64,000 nt of DNA, from positions 4,836,001 through 4,900,000 of the forward strand of contig NZ_JAMYWY010000001.1 of assembly GCF_024159265.1 (NCBI RefSeq), written 5' to 3'. A program made the translations under genes and the position numbers. Positions 43,203-53,268 of this stretch are shown piece after piece (the first letter of the stretch is position 1; each line of letters starts with the position of its first letter). The stretch is from Paenibacillus sp. 1781tsa1 (GTDB taxonomy: Bacteria > Bacillota > Bacilli > Paenibacillales > Paenibacillaceae). The notes beneath the pieces are model-generated. The model worked only from the letters and a program-made list of their open reading frames with translations, made no database searches and was not told where the DNA came from.

Positions 43203-44486
43203 TTAATTGGCAAAATCCAACTGTTTCGAAACGGGCGACTGTCGCTCAACCGATGCTCCAAGACTTTGGAATAACTTCTCGATCTGATCGTAGCCCCGGT
43301 CAATATGATGCACTTGCTCCACAATCGTTTTGCCTTGAGCAGCCAGACCAGCAATGACCAGAGCTGCACCTGCACGAAGATCGGTTGCTTCCACTGTAGC
43401 CCCGTACAGACGGGGAACACCACGGATAAATGCTGCGTTCAGATCGACTGAAATATCAGCCCCCATCACATTCAGTTCATCCACATGTTTGAACCGGCCC
43501 TCGAATACCGTTTCCTTCATCACACTGAATCCGTCTGCCAGACTGAGCAGCACCATGATTTGCGATTGCAAATCTGTCGGAAATGAAGGATACGGAGAAG
43601 TCACAATACGGTCTACTGATTTGGGACGGCTCATACAGCTCACCGTCATTATATCATTGCAGACTGTGATTTGAACACCAGTGCGCTTCAATACATGTAT
43701 AAGTGAAGTAAGATGAGCAGGATTGCAGTGTGTAAGCGTAACATTGCCACGTGTTGCTGCTGCTGCAATCATCACAGTTCCGGCAACGATTCGATCCGGT
43801 ATAATTTCATAGGAACAAGGCTTCAGTTTCTCAACGCCATTGATCGTAATCGTATCCGTTCCTGCACCAATGATACTTGCACCCATAGCATTCAGAAAGT
43901 TTTGCAGATCCTGTATTTCAGGTTCTCTTGCCGCGTTGCAAATGGTTGTCGTCCCTTTAGCCAGAACGGCTGCCATCATGATATTCTCGGTTGCTCCCAC
44001 ACTCGGGAAATCCAAAAGAATATCTGTACCCACCAGATTGCGGCCATGGCAGATAATCTGTTGGTCCTGCTCTTCAATCAAAGCTCCGAGCGCTTCCAGG
44101 CCCCGGAGGTGAAGATCAATTTTGCGTTCTCCGATGGCACAGCCTCCTGGCTGATACACTGACACATGCCCAAACTTAGCCAGCAATGGTCCCATCAAAA
44201 AAATGGAAGAGCGCATCTGCTTCATTAGATCTTCTGGCACATCATATGACCGAATCTGCGAGGTATTAATGGTCACTGTTCCCTGTTCATGCCGACACGT
44301 GCATCCAAGCCGTTCCAGGATATACAGCATCACTTCAATGTCCAGCAAGTGTGGAACGTTATGCAGTGTAACTTCTCCATCTGCCAACAAACTTGCGGCC
44401 ATAATCGGTAAAGCGGCATTTTTTGCTCCATGGATGCGTATGGATCCTGAGAGGGGTTTCCCGCCTTCAATCACCAATTTGTCCAA
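43203..44486 (-). CDS. murA: UDP-N-acetylglucosamine 1-carboxyvinyltransferase
   Basis: 427 residues. Adds enolpyruvate from PEP to UDP-GlcNAc, the first committed murein step. The catalytic Cys is in QPGGCAIGERKIDLHL, so fosfomycin could alkylate it. Lys in IHGAKNAALPI and Asp in SPYPSFPTDLQSQ are the other hallmark residues. It lies between murB and divIB; in B. subtilis the murA genes lie outside the dcw cluster, so a second copy elsewhere would be usual. Confidence 0.96.
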   Translation of the reverse strand: MDKLVIEGGKPLSGSIRIHGAKNAALPIMAASLLADGEVTLHNVPHLLDIEVMLYILERLGCTCRHEQGTVTINTSQIRSYDVPEDLMKQMRSSIFLMGPLLAKFGHVSVYQPGGCAIGERKIDLHLRGLEALGALIEEQDQQIICHGRNLVGTDILLDFPSVGATENIMMAAVLAKGTTTICNAAREPEIQDLQNFLNAMGASIIGAGTDTITINGVEKLKPCSYEIIPDRIVAGTVMIAAAATRGNVTLTHCNPAHLTSLIHVLKRTGVQITVCNDIMTVSCMSRPKSVDRIVTSPYPSFPTDLQSQIMVLLSLADGFSVMKETVFEGRFKHVDELNVMGADISVDLNAAFIRGVPRLYGATVEATDLRAGAALVIAGLAAQGKTIVEQVHHIDRGYDQIEKLFQSLGASVERQSPVSKQLDFAN

Positions 44487-44503
44487 TGTATCACCTCCGG
44501 GGT

Positions 44504-45409
44504 TTACCGTTCACCCACTACGAAGACTTCCGGTACCAGGTTAATACCGTTTTGAGATGATATAGTGCTCTGAATCTGCTGCATTAGGGTGATAACGTCC
44601 TCTGCTGTTGCTTGGCCTGTATTGACAATGAAATTGGCATGCATGGTGGATACCTGTGCGCCTCCCTGATTCATGCCTTTGAGCCCTGCTGCTTCAATCA
44701 GACGGGCTGCATGATCACCCGGTGGATTTCGGAATACACTGCCTGCACATGCCATCTGCAGTGGCTGTGTGCGTCGTCGGCGATCTTTATAAGCTGCCAT
44801 GGTTTCCGAAATGACTTTGCGTTCTCCATGCTGGAGTTCAAATGTAGCTTCCAGCACGATGCCTCTCCGATCATGCAGAACAGAGTGGCGGTAAGCAAAA
44901 TCCATGTCCTCCTTGCTGTAACGTACCAATTCCCCTGTCTCCAGTACAATCTCAGCGAATTTGAATATCCGTGACACATCCGATCCATGAGCACCTGCAT
45001 TCATGTATACGGCTCCACCGACAGTGCCGGGGATACCGCTGCCGAATTCCAGACCGGTCCATTCCTTTTTGGCAGCAACCACACTGAGTTTAACAAAAGA
45101 ATGTGCTGCTCCGGCAGTTACACCACCTTCGTGAAATTCGGCATAATCAAAGCCATCGCCTGGTTTCACAACAACACCACGTATTCCTTTGTCTGACACC
45201 AGCATGTTTGAGCCCCGTCCAAGTTGCATCCACGGAATCTGAAACTTGTGAAGCAATTGAACGAGATTCATCATCTGCTCTTTATTCTCGGGAATGACCA
45301 GTGCATCCGCAGGACCGCCGATCTTCCATGTGGTGTATTTGGCTAGCGATTCGTTTTCAAGAACTCTGCCAACATTATTCTGGGATAGTAACGACATCCA
45401 CTGGTGCAT
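44504..45409 (-). CDS. murB: UDP-N-acetylenolpyruvoylglucosamine reductase
   Basis: 301 residues, FAD enzyme that reduces enolpyruvyl-UDP-GlcNAc to UDP-MurNAc with NADPH. FAD-binding segments TTWKIGGPADALV and GRGSNMLVSDKGIRG, then SGIPGTVGGAVYMNAGAHG; the proton-donor region CAGSVFRNPPG and the last catalytic Glu in VPEVFVVGE. The frame opens at 45445, but AAAGGAGG is eight bases before the ATG at 45409. Confidence 0.96.
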   Translation of the reverse strand: MHQWMSLLSQNNVGRVLENESLAKYTTWKIGGPADALVIPENKEQMMNLVQLLHKFQIPWMQLGRGSNMLVSDKGIRGVVVKPGDGFDYAEFHEGGVTAGAAHSFVKLSVVAAKKEWTGLEFGSGIPGTVGGAVYMNAGAHGSDVSRIFKFAEIVLETGELVRYSKEDMDFAYRHSVLHDRRGIVLEATFELQHGERKVISETMAAYKDRRRRTQPLQMACAGSVFRNPPGDHAARLIEAAGLKGMNQGGAQVSTMHANFIVNTGQATAEDVITLMQQIQSTISSQNGINLVPEVFVVGER

Positions 45410-45559
45410 GTTTGCTTCCTCCTTTACTTCCAAACCGATGAGCACGGTATTCTGTTGTTGCTAAAGAACGTGCTCTGGCGCCATGGAACGATGGTCACGA
45501 TTTATACGGTATCTTATGTCAGCCCCGTCTTGTGTGTGACAATCGCCCACAAACGCACT

Positions 45560-46669
45560 TTATCGGCGTGCAGCAAGACGCTGAATTTCATGAACGAGCA
45601 CTTCAGCTGCATCGGGTTTCCCCAATTTCCGGGAGGCTTCAGCCATTCGTTTGCGTCCCAATTCATCATTCATAATCTTGGCGATGGCTTCATACAGGAC
45701 TTTGCCTGTAAGATCCTTCTCCAGCATCGTGAGTGATGCGCCCCCTCCTTCAAGCGTACGTGCATTGGCTTCCTGATGATTGTTGGTCACGTTAGGTGAC
45801 GGAATCAGGATCGAAGGAATACCCAGCGATGTAATCTCCGCAAGGAATGATGCACCAGCGCGGTTTACAATCAAGGATGTGCAGGCAAGCACCTCAGGCA
45901 TATTATGCACATAAGGCAGGACATGCAGGTGATTTGGCATCGTACCCAATGAGCTGCGAATGGCTTCACGCGTTTCATCAAAATAGGTATCTCCTGTCAC
46001 GTAAACCACATGTACATCGTCCAATTGTTCCAGCATTGGAGCCATGTCCACCATGGCCTGATTGATTGCTTTTGCCCCTCGACTGCCACCAACCACAAGA
46101 ACAACACGGCTGTTCATCGGTACACCTAACGTGGCAAAACCACGATCACGGCTAGCCTGGGCTACCGTAGTCGCACGTGGATTACCGGTGTAGATCACCT
46201 TTTTCGCGCCAGAAAACGATTTTTCAGAATCTTCAAAGCTAACTGCAACCGTGTCCACATACCGCATCAAAAATTTGTTCGTCAGACCCGGGATGGCGTT
46301 CTGTTCATGAATTATACTCGGAATTCCCAGTTTTGTTGCTGCATATACCACAGGTCCACACACATATCCACCTGTACCTATCACAACATCCGGTTTGAAT
46401 TCCTTCAGCATTTTTTTGGACTTGCGTACACCTTGAATGAAACGCATGACCGTTTTCAGGTTGTCGATGGACAGTTTCCGTCGAAAGCCGGTAATATCAA
46501 TGGATTTAAAAGGGATATTTTCCTGGGGAACCAGCTTGCTTTCCAACCCTCTGGTTCCTCCAATGTATAGAAATGTCGAGTCCGGGTTCTCCGCCTCGCA
46601 TTGTCTTGCTATGGCAACGGCCGGATAGATATGTCCACCCGTACCGCCACCGCTTAGAACGACTCGCAT
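45560..46669 (-). CDS. murG: Lipid II synthase, UDP-GlcNAc transferase MurG
   Basis: 369 residues, GT28 fold. Adds GlcNAc to lipid I at the inner membrane face. N-terminal glycine loop SGGGTGGHIYPA, second loop VVGGSRGAKAINQ, and the UDP-GlcNAc contact region GASFLAEITSLGIPSILIP. The GAGGTGA around the spoVE stop is seven bases before the ATG at 46669; the longer frame from 46687 has none. Confidence 0.97.
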   Translation of the reverse strand: MRVVLSGGGTGGHIYPAVAIARQCEAENPDSTFLYIGGTRGLESKLVPQENIPFKSIDITGFRRKLSIDNLKTVMRFIQGVRKSKKMLKEFKPDVVIGTGGYVCGPVVYAATKLGIPSIIHEQNAIPGLTNKFLMRYVDTVAVSFEDSEKSFSGAKKVIYTGNPRATTVAQASRDRGFATLGVPMNSRVVLVVGGSRGAKAINQAMVDMAPMLEQLDDVHVVYVTGDTYFDETREAIRSSLGTMPNHLHVLPYVHNMPEVLACTSLIVNRAGASFLAEITSLGIPSILIPSPNVTNNHQEANARTLEGGGASLTMLEKDLTGKVLYEAIAKIMNDELGRKRMAEASRKLGKPDAAEVLVHEIQRLAARR

Positions 46670-46676
46670 CGCATAG

Positions 46677-47774
46677 TCACCTCGCATAACGGGATAAATT
46701 CACTAAAATGCCCAGTGCTGTGAGCATGAGGGTCAATGATGATCCGCCGTAGCTGATCAAAGGCAAGGTAATGCCCGTTACAGGCATCATGCCAATGACA
46801 ACACCAATGTTAATAATGACCTGTACGGCGACCATACCTACGATACCCACACCAAGCAGACTGCCAAAGGCATCCGGCACAGTCATGGCTACACGCATTC
46901 CTCTCCACACCAGCACCAGAAACAACAATAATACAATCATTCCACCGATAAAGCCGAGTTCTTCGGCCAAAATACTAAAAATAAAGTCCGTTTGCGGTTC
47001 AGGTACATAACTGTACTTCTGCCGGCTCATACCCAGTCCCAATCCCGCCAGTCCACCCGGACCAATTGCGTATAAGGATTGAATGATCTGATATCCGGCA
47101 CCCAGCGGATCGGACCACGGGTCCAAAAACGCTGTGATACGCTGTAACCGATAGGGAGCTGCCGCGATCAATGCTGCAAATCCGGCTACACCACCAAGAG
47201 CAAGCAAACCCAGATGTTTCATTCGTGCTCCGGCTGTGAAAATAATAAGCATCGATGCACCCATCATCACCGTGCCTGTCCCCAAATCAGGCTGGAGCAT
47301 AATAATACCAAAAGCCAAACCAATCAATCCCAGCGGTGGCAGAAGCCCCGTTGTGAAGGTCTTAATTTTGCCCGGTTCCTTGCTCAGCCAGTGAGCGAGA
47401 AACAGAATCATGCCCAGCTTCATGAATTCTGAAGGCTGGATACCGAACGAGCCTATGCCCAACCAACTTCGTGCACCGCCGCGAACCACACCGATCCCAG
47501 GAATGAGCACCGCAATGAGCATAATAAAACAGGCAATCAATATCGGCTTGGCATATTTCCTCCACACCCGGTAGTCTACGTTAGCGGTGACGAACATGGC
47601 CATAAGCCCAAGCACCGCAAACAGGGCCTGTCTTTTAACGAAATAAAAAGAATCGCCATAGTCATGAAAGGCAAGCACCGAGCCCGCACTATATACCATT
47701 ACGATGCCGATGGCAAGCAATGCCAAAATACTAATCAGCAACCAAATATCTGGTGCTGGTCGCGTCTGTTTCAT
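46677..47774 (-). CDS. spoVE: SEDS-family peptidoglycan polymerase SpoVE/FtsW
   Basis: 365 residues, ten membrane helices, SEDS family. Motifs: GIGSFGIQPSEFMKL, QPDLGTG, and the late SLYAIGPGGLAGLGLG plus LPLISYGGSS. SEDS proteins polymerise glycan strands with a class B PBP partner. The position between murD and murG is that of spoVE, needed for spore cortex in Bacillus, and the cognate PBP gene spoVD lies in the same cluster. A vegetative FtsW role cannot be ruled out unless another ftsW exists. Confidence 0.9.
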   Translation of the reverse strand: MKQTRPAPDIWLLISILALLAIGIVMVYSAGSVLAFHDYGDSFYFVKRQALFAVLGLMAMFVTANVDYRVWRKYAKPILIACFIMLIAVLIPGIGVVRGGARSWLGIGSFGIQPSEFMKLGMILFLAHWLSKEPGKIKTFTTGLLPPLGLIGLAFGIIMLQPDLGTGTVMMGASMLIIFTAGARMKHLGLLALGGVAGFAALIAAAPYRLQRITAFLDPWSDPLGAGYQIIQSLYAIGPGGLAGLGLGMSRQKYSYVPEPQTDFIFSILAEELGFIGGMIVLLLFLVLVWRGMRVAMTVPDAFGSLLGVGIVGMVAVQVIINIGVVIGMMPVTGITLPLISYGGSSLTLMLTALGILVNLSRYAR

Positions 47775-47796
47775 CAGGAGGCCACCCCTTGCATGG

Positions 47797-47824
47797 AAGT
47801 AGGGGCTTTTCCACCCCCCTACTT
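47797..47824 (-). other. Hairpin at the murD-spoVE junction
   Basis: AAGTAGGGG (47797-47805) and CCCCTACTT (47816-47824) form a perfect 9-pair stem that covers part of the murD stop codon. The following minus-strand bases are not T-rich, so it may modulate rather than end transcription. Confidence 0.45.
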
Positions 47825-49244
47825 ACAAGTTATGCGCCGCCTCTTTAAAAATGCGTCCCCGCTCTTCATAGGAAGCAAACATGTCCCAACTTGCACATGC
47901 CGGAGATAACAAAACGACATCACCGGCACTGGCAAGCTTCGCTGCTTCCTGCACAGCAACGGTTAACGTCCGGGCAGCGTCCTCCTCATTATCGACGACC
48001 TTAATTTGCTTTAATCCGGCAAGTTCCGCGACCTTGGCAATTTTTGTCCGTGTCTCTCCAATTGCAACGACAGCTTTTACCCGTTCCTGGAACAAGGGCA
48101 ACAACTCCATCATGTCTGATCCACGATCTAGCCCACCGGCAATCAATACGACCGGTTCCTTGAACGAATTCAGAGCCATGACCGTAGCTTTCGAATTGGT
48201 TGCTTTGGAGTTGTTGTAGTATGCAGAGCCATTATGCTCCAGGACATATTCAAGTCGGTGTTCAACTCCCTTGAAGTCTGCGAGCGGTGCAGCCAGCACC
48301 GCAGGATCAGCTCCTGCCGCTACCGCAATGGCTACAGCAGCCAGTGCATTTTCAACATTAAATCGCCCAGGAAGGCCAATATCCTCGATGTCGATAATGA
48401 TGTGGTGATCTCCGTTTTCATCTGCGTAGATAACCTGACGCTTCACATCGTCCTCATCTCCATCCACATAAGGAGGATCTGCATACACACCTGTATCCAA
48501 TTTCTCTGTCACTGAGAAGGGGATCAATCTGCCTTTGATGTAAGGAACCAGACCACGACATACCGCATCATCCCAATTCAGAATGGCTACGTCGTCAGGC
48601 TGCTGATTGGCGAACAGTTTGGCTTTGGAAGCCACATAATCATCCATGTTCCCGTGATAGTCCAGATGTGTCTCTGCAACGTTAAGTAAGCTGGCAATCC
48701 GGGGACGGAAATCAACCGTTCCTTTGAGCTGGAAACTGCTAAGCTCAACAACCATCCAGTGATCTGGAGAAGCTTGCTCTGCCGCTTCACAGAGAGGTGT
48801 TCCTATATTACCGGCAACGATCGGTTTGAGGCCGGCATGTTCCAGCATTTTGCCCACCCAAGTGGTCGTTGTGGTCTTGCCGTTGGAGCCCGTAATCCCG
48901 ATCATGGGTGCAGCACATAGATGATAAGCAACCTCTACTTCGGTCACCACTTCAATGCCCAATGCCAAAGCTTGCTGCACTGGAGCTGCACGGTATGGGA
49001 TACCCGGGTTTTTGACGACCAGCTTCACATCACTGTGAATCAGATCATCCGGATGTCCTCCGCATACAACAGAAATTCCCAAAGCCTCCAATTCGGAAGC
49101 TTCGGGACATTGATCTCTCTCTTTTTTATCATTTACTGTAACCTTCGCTCCGGCGCGATCCAGCACTTTGGCGACCTGTACGCCGCTTTTGGCCAATCCG
49201 AGTACGACTACTTGTTGTCCGCGATATGATTCAGGATGGTTCAT
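47823..49244 (-). CDS. murD: UDP-N-acetylmuramoyl-L-alanine:D-glutamate ligase
   Basis: 473 residues. N-terminal Rossmann-like domain (VVVLGLAKSGVQVAKVL), ATP loop GITGSNGKTTTTTWVG, central ligase motifs and NNSKATNSKA with the carboxylated-Lys region, C-terminal SPACASWDMFASYEERG. Adds D-Glu to UDP-MurNAc-L-Ala. AAGGGG precedes the ATG and overlaps the end of mraY. Confidence 0.97.
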   Translation of the reverse strand: MNHPESYRGQQVVVLGLAKSGVQVAKVLDRAGAKVTVNDKKERDQCPEASELEALGISVVCGGHPDDLIHSDVKLVVKNPGIPYRAAPVQQALALGIEVVTEVEVAYHLCAAPMIGITGSNGKTTTTTWVGKMLEHAGLKPIVAGNIGTPLCEAAEQASPDHWMVVELSSFQLKGTVDFRPRIASLLNVAETHLDYHGNMDDYVASKAKLFANQQPDDVAILNWDDAVCRGLVPYIKGRLIPFSVTEKLDTGVYADPPYVDGDEDDVKRQVIYADENGDHHIIIDIEDIGLPGRFNVENALAAVAIAVAAGADPAVLAAPLADFKGVEHRLEYVLEHNGSAYYNNSKATNSKATVMALNSFKEPVVLIAGGLDRGSDMMELLPLFQERVKAVVAIGETRTKIAKVAELAGLKQIKVVDNEEDAARTLTVAVQEAAKLASAGDVVLLSPACASWDMFASYEERGRIFKEAAHNL

Positions 49245-49247
49245 GAT

Positions 49248-50216
49248 CTACAACCCCTTGTTGAGATAAAGTCCAAGAGCGGCCAAAATTGCGCCTACCG
49301 CCCAGAAGGTAATAACAACCCGCCATTCTGACCAACCACTTAATTCAAAGTGATGGTGAATGGGGCTCATTTTGAATACACGTTTGCCACGAGTCTTGAA
49401 TGATACCACTTGAATAATAACAGACAGGATCTCGATGACAAAAATACCGCCAATGATGACAAATAAAAGCTCAGTTTTGGTTACAATCGCTACCGCACCT
49501 ATCGCACCGCCAATCCCCAGAGAACCTGTATCGCCCATAAACACTTTGGCCGGATGTGCATTGTATACCAGGAAACCGAGCACGGCTCCGATCATTGCTG
49601 CTGCACACACTGCCGCCGGCATCGACGTGGCTTGCATCGCCACGATGGCAAACGCGCCAAAGGCAATCGCACTTACCCCTGACAGCAACCCATCCAGACC
49701 GTCAGTAAAGTTAACCGCATTGGTAATGGCAAGCATCATAAATACGACAAACGGATAATAGAACCATCCGGTCCAGTCGAACGAGAATGACGTACCCGGA
49801 ATAGAGATGGCTGTGCTGTGTCCATTCTGGATCAGCAAGAAACACATCACTGCACTGAAGAACAATTGGCCCAGCATTTTTTGTCTGGCCGTCAATCCCA
49901 GCGAACGTTTGAACACAATTTTGATGTAATCATCCAGGAAGCCAATCAGCCCGAATCCCAGCGTAGCTACAAGCAAGACATAAAAGTCTGTATTCTTGAC
50001 TGCCGAAAATTTCAAAAAGGCCAATGTGAACGCAACTAAAATGACGACTCCACCCATTGTAGGTGTTCCGCTTTTTTTCAAATGGCTCTGAGGTCCATCT
50101 TCCCTAACTTGCTGTCCGAATTTCATGCGTCGTAACAGCGGAATCAGGAGCGGTGCGGCAATCACCGCCAGAATAAATGAAACGCCGATTGTTAACAGTA
50201 ATACCTGAAAATCCAT
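49248..50216 (-). CDS. mraY: Phospho-N-acetylmuramoyl-pentapeptide transferase
   Basis: 322 residues, ten membrane helices. Transfers phospho-MurNAc-pentapeptide to undecaprenyl phosphate, giving lipid I. The catalytic acidic motifs are FLDDYIK, NAVNFTDGLDGL and MGDTGSLGIGG; the MSPIHHHFE loop is intact. AGAGGGGTGA precedes the ATG. The gene sits between murF and murD. Confidence 0.98.
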   Translation of the reverse strand: MDFQVLLLTIGVSFILAVIAAPLLIPLLRRMKFGQQVREDGPQSHLKKSGTPTMGGVVILVAFTLAFLKFSAVKNTDFYVLLVATLGFGLIGFLDDYIKIVFKRSLGLTARQKMLGQLFFSAVMCFLLIQNGHSTAISIPGTSFSFDWTGWFYYPFVVFMMLAITNAVNFTDGLDGLLSGVSAIAFGAFAIVAMQATSMPAAVCAAAMIGAVLGFLVYNAHPAKVFMGDTGSLGIGGAIGAVAIVTKTELLFVIIGGIFVIEILSVIIQVVSFKTRGKRVFKMSPIHHHFELSGWSEWRVVITFWAVGAILAALGLYLNKGL

Positions 50217-50228
50217 GGGTTCACCCCT

Positions 50229-51644
50229 CTAGTCTACTCGATTCTGTAATGTTGCTATTTGTAGTGCTTCGACCACGTCCTCCAGCTTCATGCCCCTTGA
50301 GGCTTTGAACAAGACAACGTCTCTAGGATGTAGTTTCTCCAGTAGATAACGGGTCATTTCTTCTTTATCTATAAAAGCATGCACAGCCTCTGCCGGCATA
50401 TGCTTTCTTGCTCCTTCAGCAATATGCGCTGATAGCGGGCCGTATACGAGCACCATGTCCATTTTGGCAGTTGTAATATACTCACCAATCCCAAAATGCA
50501 GGTCTTGCTCCTGAGGACCAAGTTCAAGCATATCACCAAGCACAGCCACTTTCATGCGGTATCCTCTCAGACCTTCAAGTACATCAATTGCGGCCTTCAT
50601 GGAGGTAGGACTTGCATTGTATGCATCATTCAGCAGGGTTAGACCACTAACACCTTGAGTAACCTCAATACGCATGCCTGTCAGTTTAAGGCGAGACAAT
50701 CCCGCGGAAATCTGCTCCGTTGTCACTCCAAAATGACGGGCTACAGCCAAAGCAGCCAGACAGTTAACGACATTATGCGTTCCCAGCAGAGGTAGCGTAA
50801 ATGCATGTTCTCCAGACTGTTTGGTGGTGAAAACGACTCCGCTCTGCGCATTCATAAGTCCGGTAGGATAATCATCATTATCAGTTTGCAGGCCAAATGT
50901 AAACCGCTGCAATCCATCGGGTTGTTTCGTTGCGGGCTCTTCAAGAACTTGTGCAATTAAAGGCTCGTCTCCGTTGTAGATCAGTAACCCGCCAGGCTTC
51001 AGTCCCGCGGCAATCTCGGCTTTGGCTCTGGCAATCTCCAGTCTGGACCCCAGCTGAAGCAGATGAGATTCACCAATATTGGTAATGATCGCTACATCAG
51101 GCTGAGCAATAACCGACAGATCGTTAATTTCCCCGCGACCACTCATACCCATCTCCAAAATGATAATTTCCGTATCCGGGTCCATACTCAATACAGTCAG
51201 TGGTAAACCAATGTGATTATTAAAGTTACCTTGCGTCTTATGCACTTTGAATGTAGTTGAGAGAATGGCATCCACGATGTCCTTCGTTGTTGTCTTACCG
51301 TTGCTGCCTGTAATGCCGACAACAGCCGCTTTATTCTCATTTAGATAAGCAGATGCTAGTGCTTGCAGTGCGACAAGTGTGTCATCAACCACAATGACAG
51401 CTCCTTGTGGTGGAATACCATGATCCTTTTGCCAGATCGCCCCTGCGGCACCCTTCTCTAAACAGGCTTGCACAAACTCGTGTCCGTCAAACCTTTCACC
51501 CACGAGCGGGATAAACAAACTTCCTTCCAAGGGTTTACGCGAATCGGTAAACACCCCTTCAACCATTACATTGCCATGAGCAGCAACGTCACTTAATGTT
51601 CCTCCACACATCTCGGCCAATTGTGCCAATGTTCTTTTTATCAA
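50229..51644 (-). CDS. murF: UDP-MurNAc-tripeptide:D-Ala-D-Ala ligase
   Basis: 471 residues. ATP loop GITGSNGKTTTKDIV, Mur-ligase motifs NNHIGLPLTVLSM and LEMGMSGRGEI (MurF-specific), DAYNASPTSMKAAID. Completes the UDP-MurNAc-pentapeptide. It starts at a TTG (51644) sharing four bases with the murE stop (TTGA), with AAGGGG nine bases upstream; so coupled to murE. Confidence 0.96.
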   Translation of the reverse strand: MIKRTLAQLAEMCGGTLSDVAAHGNVMVEGVFTDSRKPLEGSLFIPLVGERFDGHEFVQACLEKGAAGAIWQKDHGIPPQGAVIVVDDTLVALQALASAYLNENKAAVVGITGSNGKTTTKDIVDAILSTTFKVHKTQGNFNNHIGLPLTVLSMDPDTEIIILEMGMSGRGEINDLSVIAQPDVAIITNIGESHLLQLGSRLEIARAKAEIAAGLKPGGLLIYNGDEPLIAQVLEEPATKQPDGLQRFTFGLQTDNDDYPTGLMNAQSGVVFTTKQSGEHAFTLPLLGTHNVVNCLAALAVARHFGVTTEQISAGLSRLKLTGMRIEVTQGVSGLTLLNDAYNASPTSMKAAIDVLEGLRGYRMKVAVLGDMLELGPQEQDLHFGIGEYITTAKMDMVLVYGPLSAHIAEGARKHMPAEAVHAFIDKEEMTRYLLEKLHPRDVVLFKASRGMKLEDVVEALQIATLQNRVD

Positions 51645-53128
51645 TTGGATTTGCCCCTTATCGCTTCTTTGGCTATGATTCGGTCATCAAAATCGGTTTT
51701 GGTTGTGCCGATAATCTGATAGGTCTCGTGACCCTTGCCCGCAATCAATACTACATCGGCTGGGCTTGCCATTTCAATAGCTTCATGAATCGCCTGGCGC
51801 CGATCCACAATCATCGTATAACGTTCAGCAGGAACAGATTCTTCAATCAGGCCCTGTTCAATGTCTTTGAGAATCAGATCCGGATCTTCTGTCCGTGGAT
51901 TATCGGAAGTAACCAGTACAAAATCACTATACTTCGCAGCAATTTTCCCCATGAGAGGGCGTTTGGTACGGTCTCTGTCACCACCACAGCCAAACACGCA
52001 GATTACACGTCCTTCGGCAAATTCCTTCACCGTCCGTAACACATTCTCCAGTCCATCCGGTGTATGGGCATAATCGACAATAACAGCAAATGGCTGTCCT
52101 TCGTCCACTCCTTCAACACGTCCATCCACGCCCGGAACCGTCTCCAGACTGCGCTTGATCTCTTCCAGCGGAATACCTTCCACCAGCGCAGCAGAGATTG
52201 CTGCCATGGCATTGTACACATTGAATTTGCCTACCATGCGCAAGCGAATATCCGTGCTGCCCGCAAATGTATCCACGTGGAAAGAAGTACCCTGAGAAGT
52301 GATTGAGATTTGGGATGCACGTACATCCGCCTCTTCACCCATGCCATATGTAATCACTTCAGCAGCCGTCACAGAGATGAAATAATCCGCAGCAGGATCA
52401 TCTGCATTGATGACCGCGAATTTACGCTGTGAAACATCTTGCGTATAGCCGTTACCCAGCCGTGCAAAGAACAATCCTTTCGCCCCGCGATATTCCTCCA
52501 TGGAATGGTGGTAGTCCAGATGATCCTGCGTCAGGTTAGTGAATACCGCAGTACGGAAGTTGGTTCCCTTTACTCGTCCTTGTTCCAATGCGTGAGAAGA
52601 AACTTCCATGACACAGCAGTCCGTACCCTTCTGAACCATATCATGCAGACTGCGCTGCAGATCAAGCGCTTCTGGTGTCGTTCCTGACATCGGGTAGGTC
52701 CGACCGTCATACCGCATTTGAATGGTACCGATCAATCCTGTCTTGCGTCCATAATCACTCATGATTTTTTCAATCAAATACGTGGTTGTTGTTTTTCCGT
52801 TCGTTCCCGTAACACCAATCATATTCATCTTCTGGCTTGGCGAGTCAAAAAAGAAATCTGCCAGAACAGCCATTGCAAACCGGCTGTCCTTCACCAGCAA
52901 TTGTGGTACAGGCAGATCCAGTTGCCGTTCAACCACCAATGCGACTGCACCGGAATTAACCGCTTTTTCTGCATAATCATGACCATCTACCGTATGTCCC
53001 GGAAGACAGATAAACAGATCACCCGGTTTTACCTGCCGGGAATCTGTCTGAAGGTTTTGGCATTCTGTATTTGGTTCGCCCACGAGACGGGCGGTGGTCA
53101 GCATCGATGCAAATTGTTTTAAAAGCAC
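51641..53128 (-). CDS. murE: UDP-MurNAc-L-Ala-D-Glu:meso-diaminopimelate ligase
   Basis: 495 residues. ATP loop GVTGTNGKTTTTYLIE; the DNPR motif in TSDNPRTEDPD marks meso-DAP rather than lysine specificity, and GKGHETYQ ends the substrate pocket. The frame opens at 53170, but GTGAGG sits eight bases before a GTG at 53128 (start VLLKQFASML). With the dapL-type gene of this window it points to A1gamma-type murein with direct DAP links. Confidence 0.95.
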   Translation of the reverse strand: MLLKQFASMLTTARLVGEPNTECQNLQTDSRQVKPGDLFICLPGHTVDGHDYAEKAVNSGAVALVVERQLDLPVPQLLVKDSRFAMAVLADFFFDSPSQKMNMIGVTGTNGKTTTTYLIEKIMSDYGRKTGLIGTIQMRYDGRTYPMSGTTPEALDLQRSLHDMVQKGTDCCVMEVSSHALEQGRVKGTNFRTAVFTNLTQDHLDYHHSMEEYRGAKGLFFARLGNGYTQDVSQRKFAVINADDPAADYFISVTAAEVITYGMGEEADVRASQISITSQGTSFHVDTFAGSTDIRLRMVGKFNVYNAMAAISAALVEGIPLEEIKRSLETVPGVDGRVEGVDEGQPFAVIVDYAHTPDGLENVLRTVKEFAEGRVICVFGCGGDRDRTKRPLMGKIAAKYSDFVLVTSDNPRTEDPDLILKDIEQGLIEESVPAERYTMIVDRRQAIHEAIEMASPADVVLIAGKGHETYQIIGTTKTDFDDRIIAKEAIRGKSN

Positions 53129-53268
53129 ATGAATAACCTCACTTTTCCAATTATACTTCTGTTTTAGCATATGTCTGTATTTATTAATATCGTCAATACA
53201 GCCAAATAATGAAACGCACTTGGATGAACTTTGTTGCGCTTGAAGCCGAAACTGCTCCAGTGCACAAG

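Noticed and set aside
43145..43423. 93-residue N-terminal extension of DivIB
   Set aside because: It lies mostly inside murA in another frame and contains no DivIB-like sequence.
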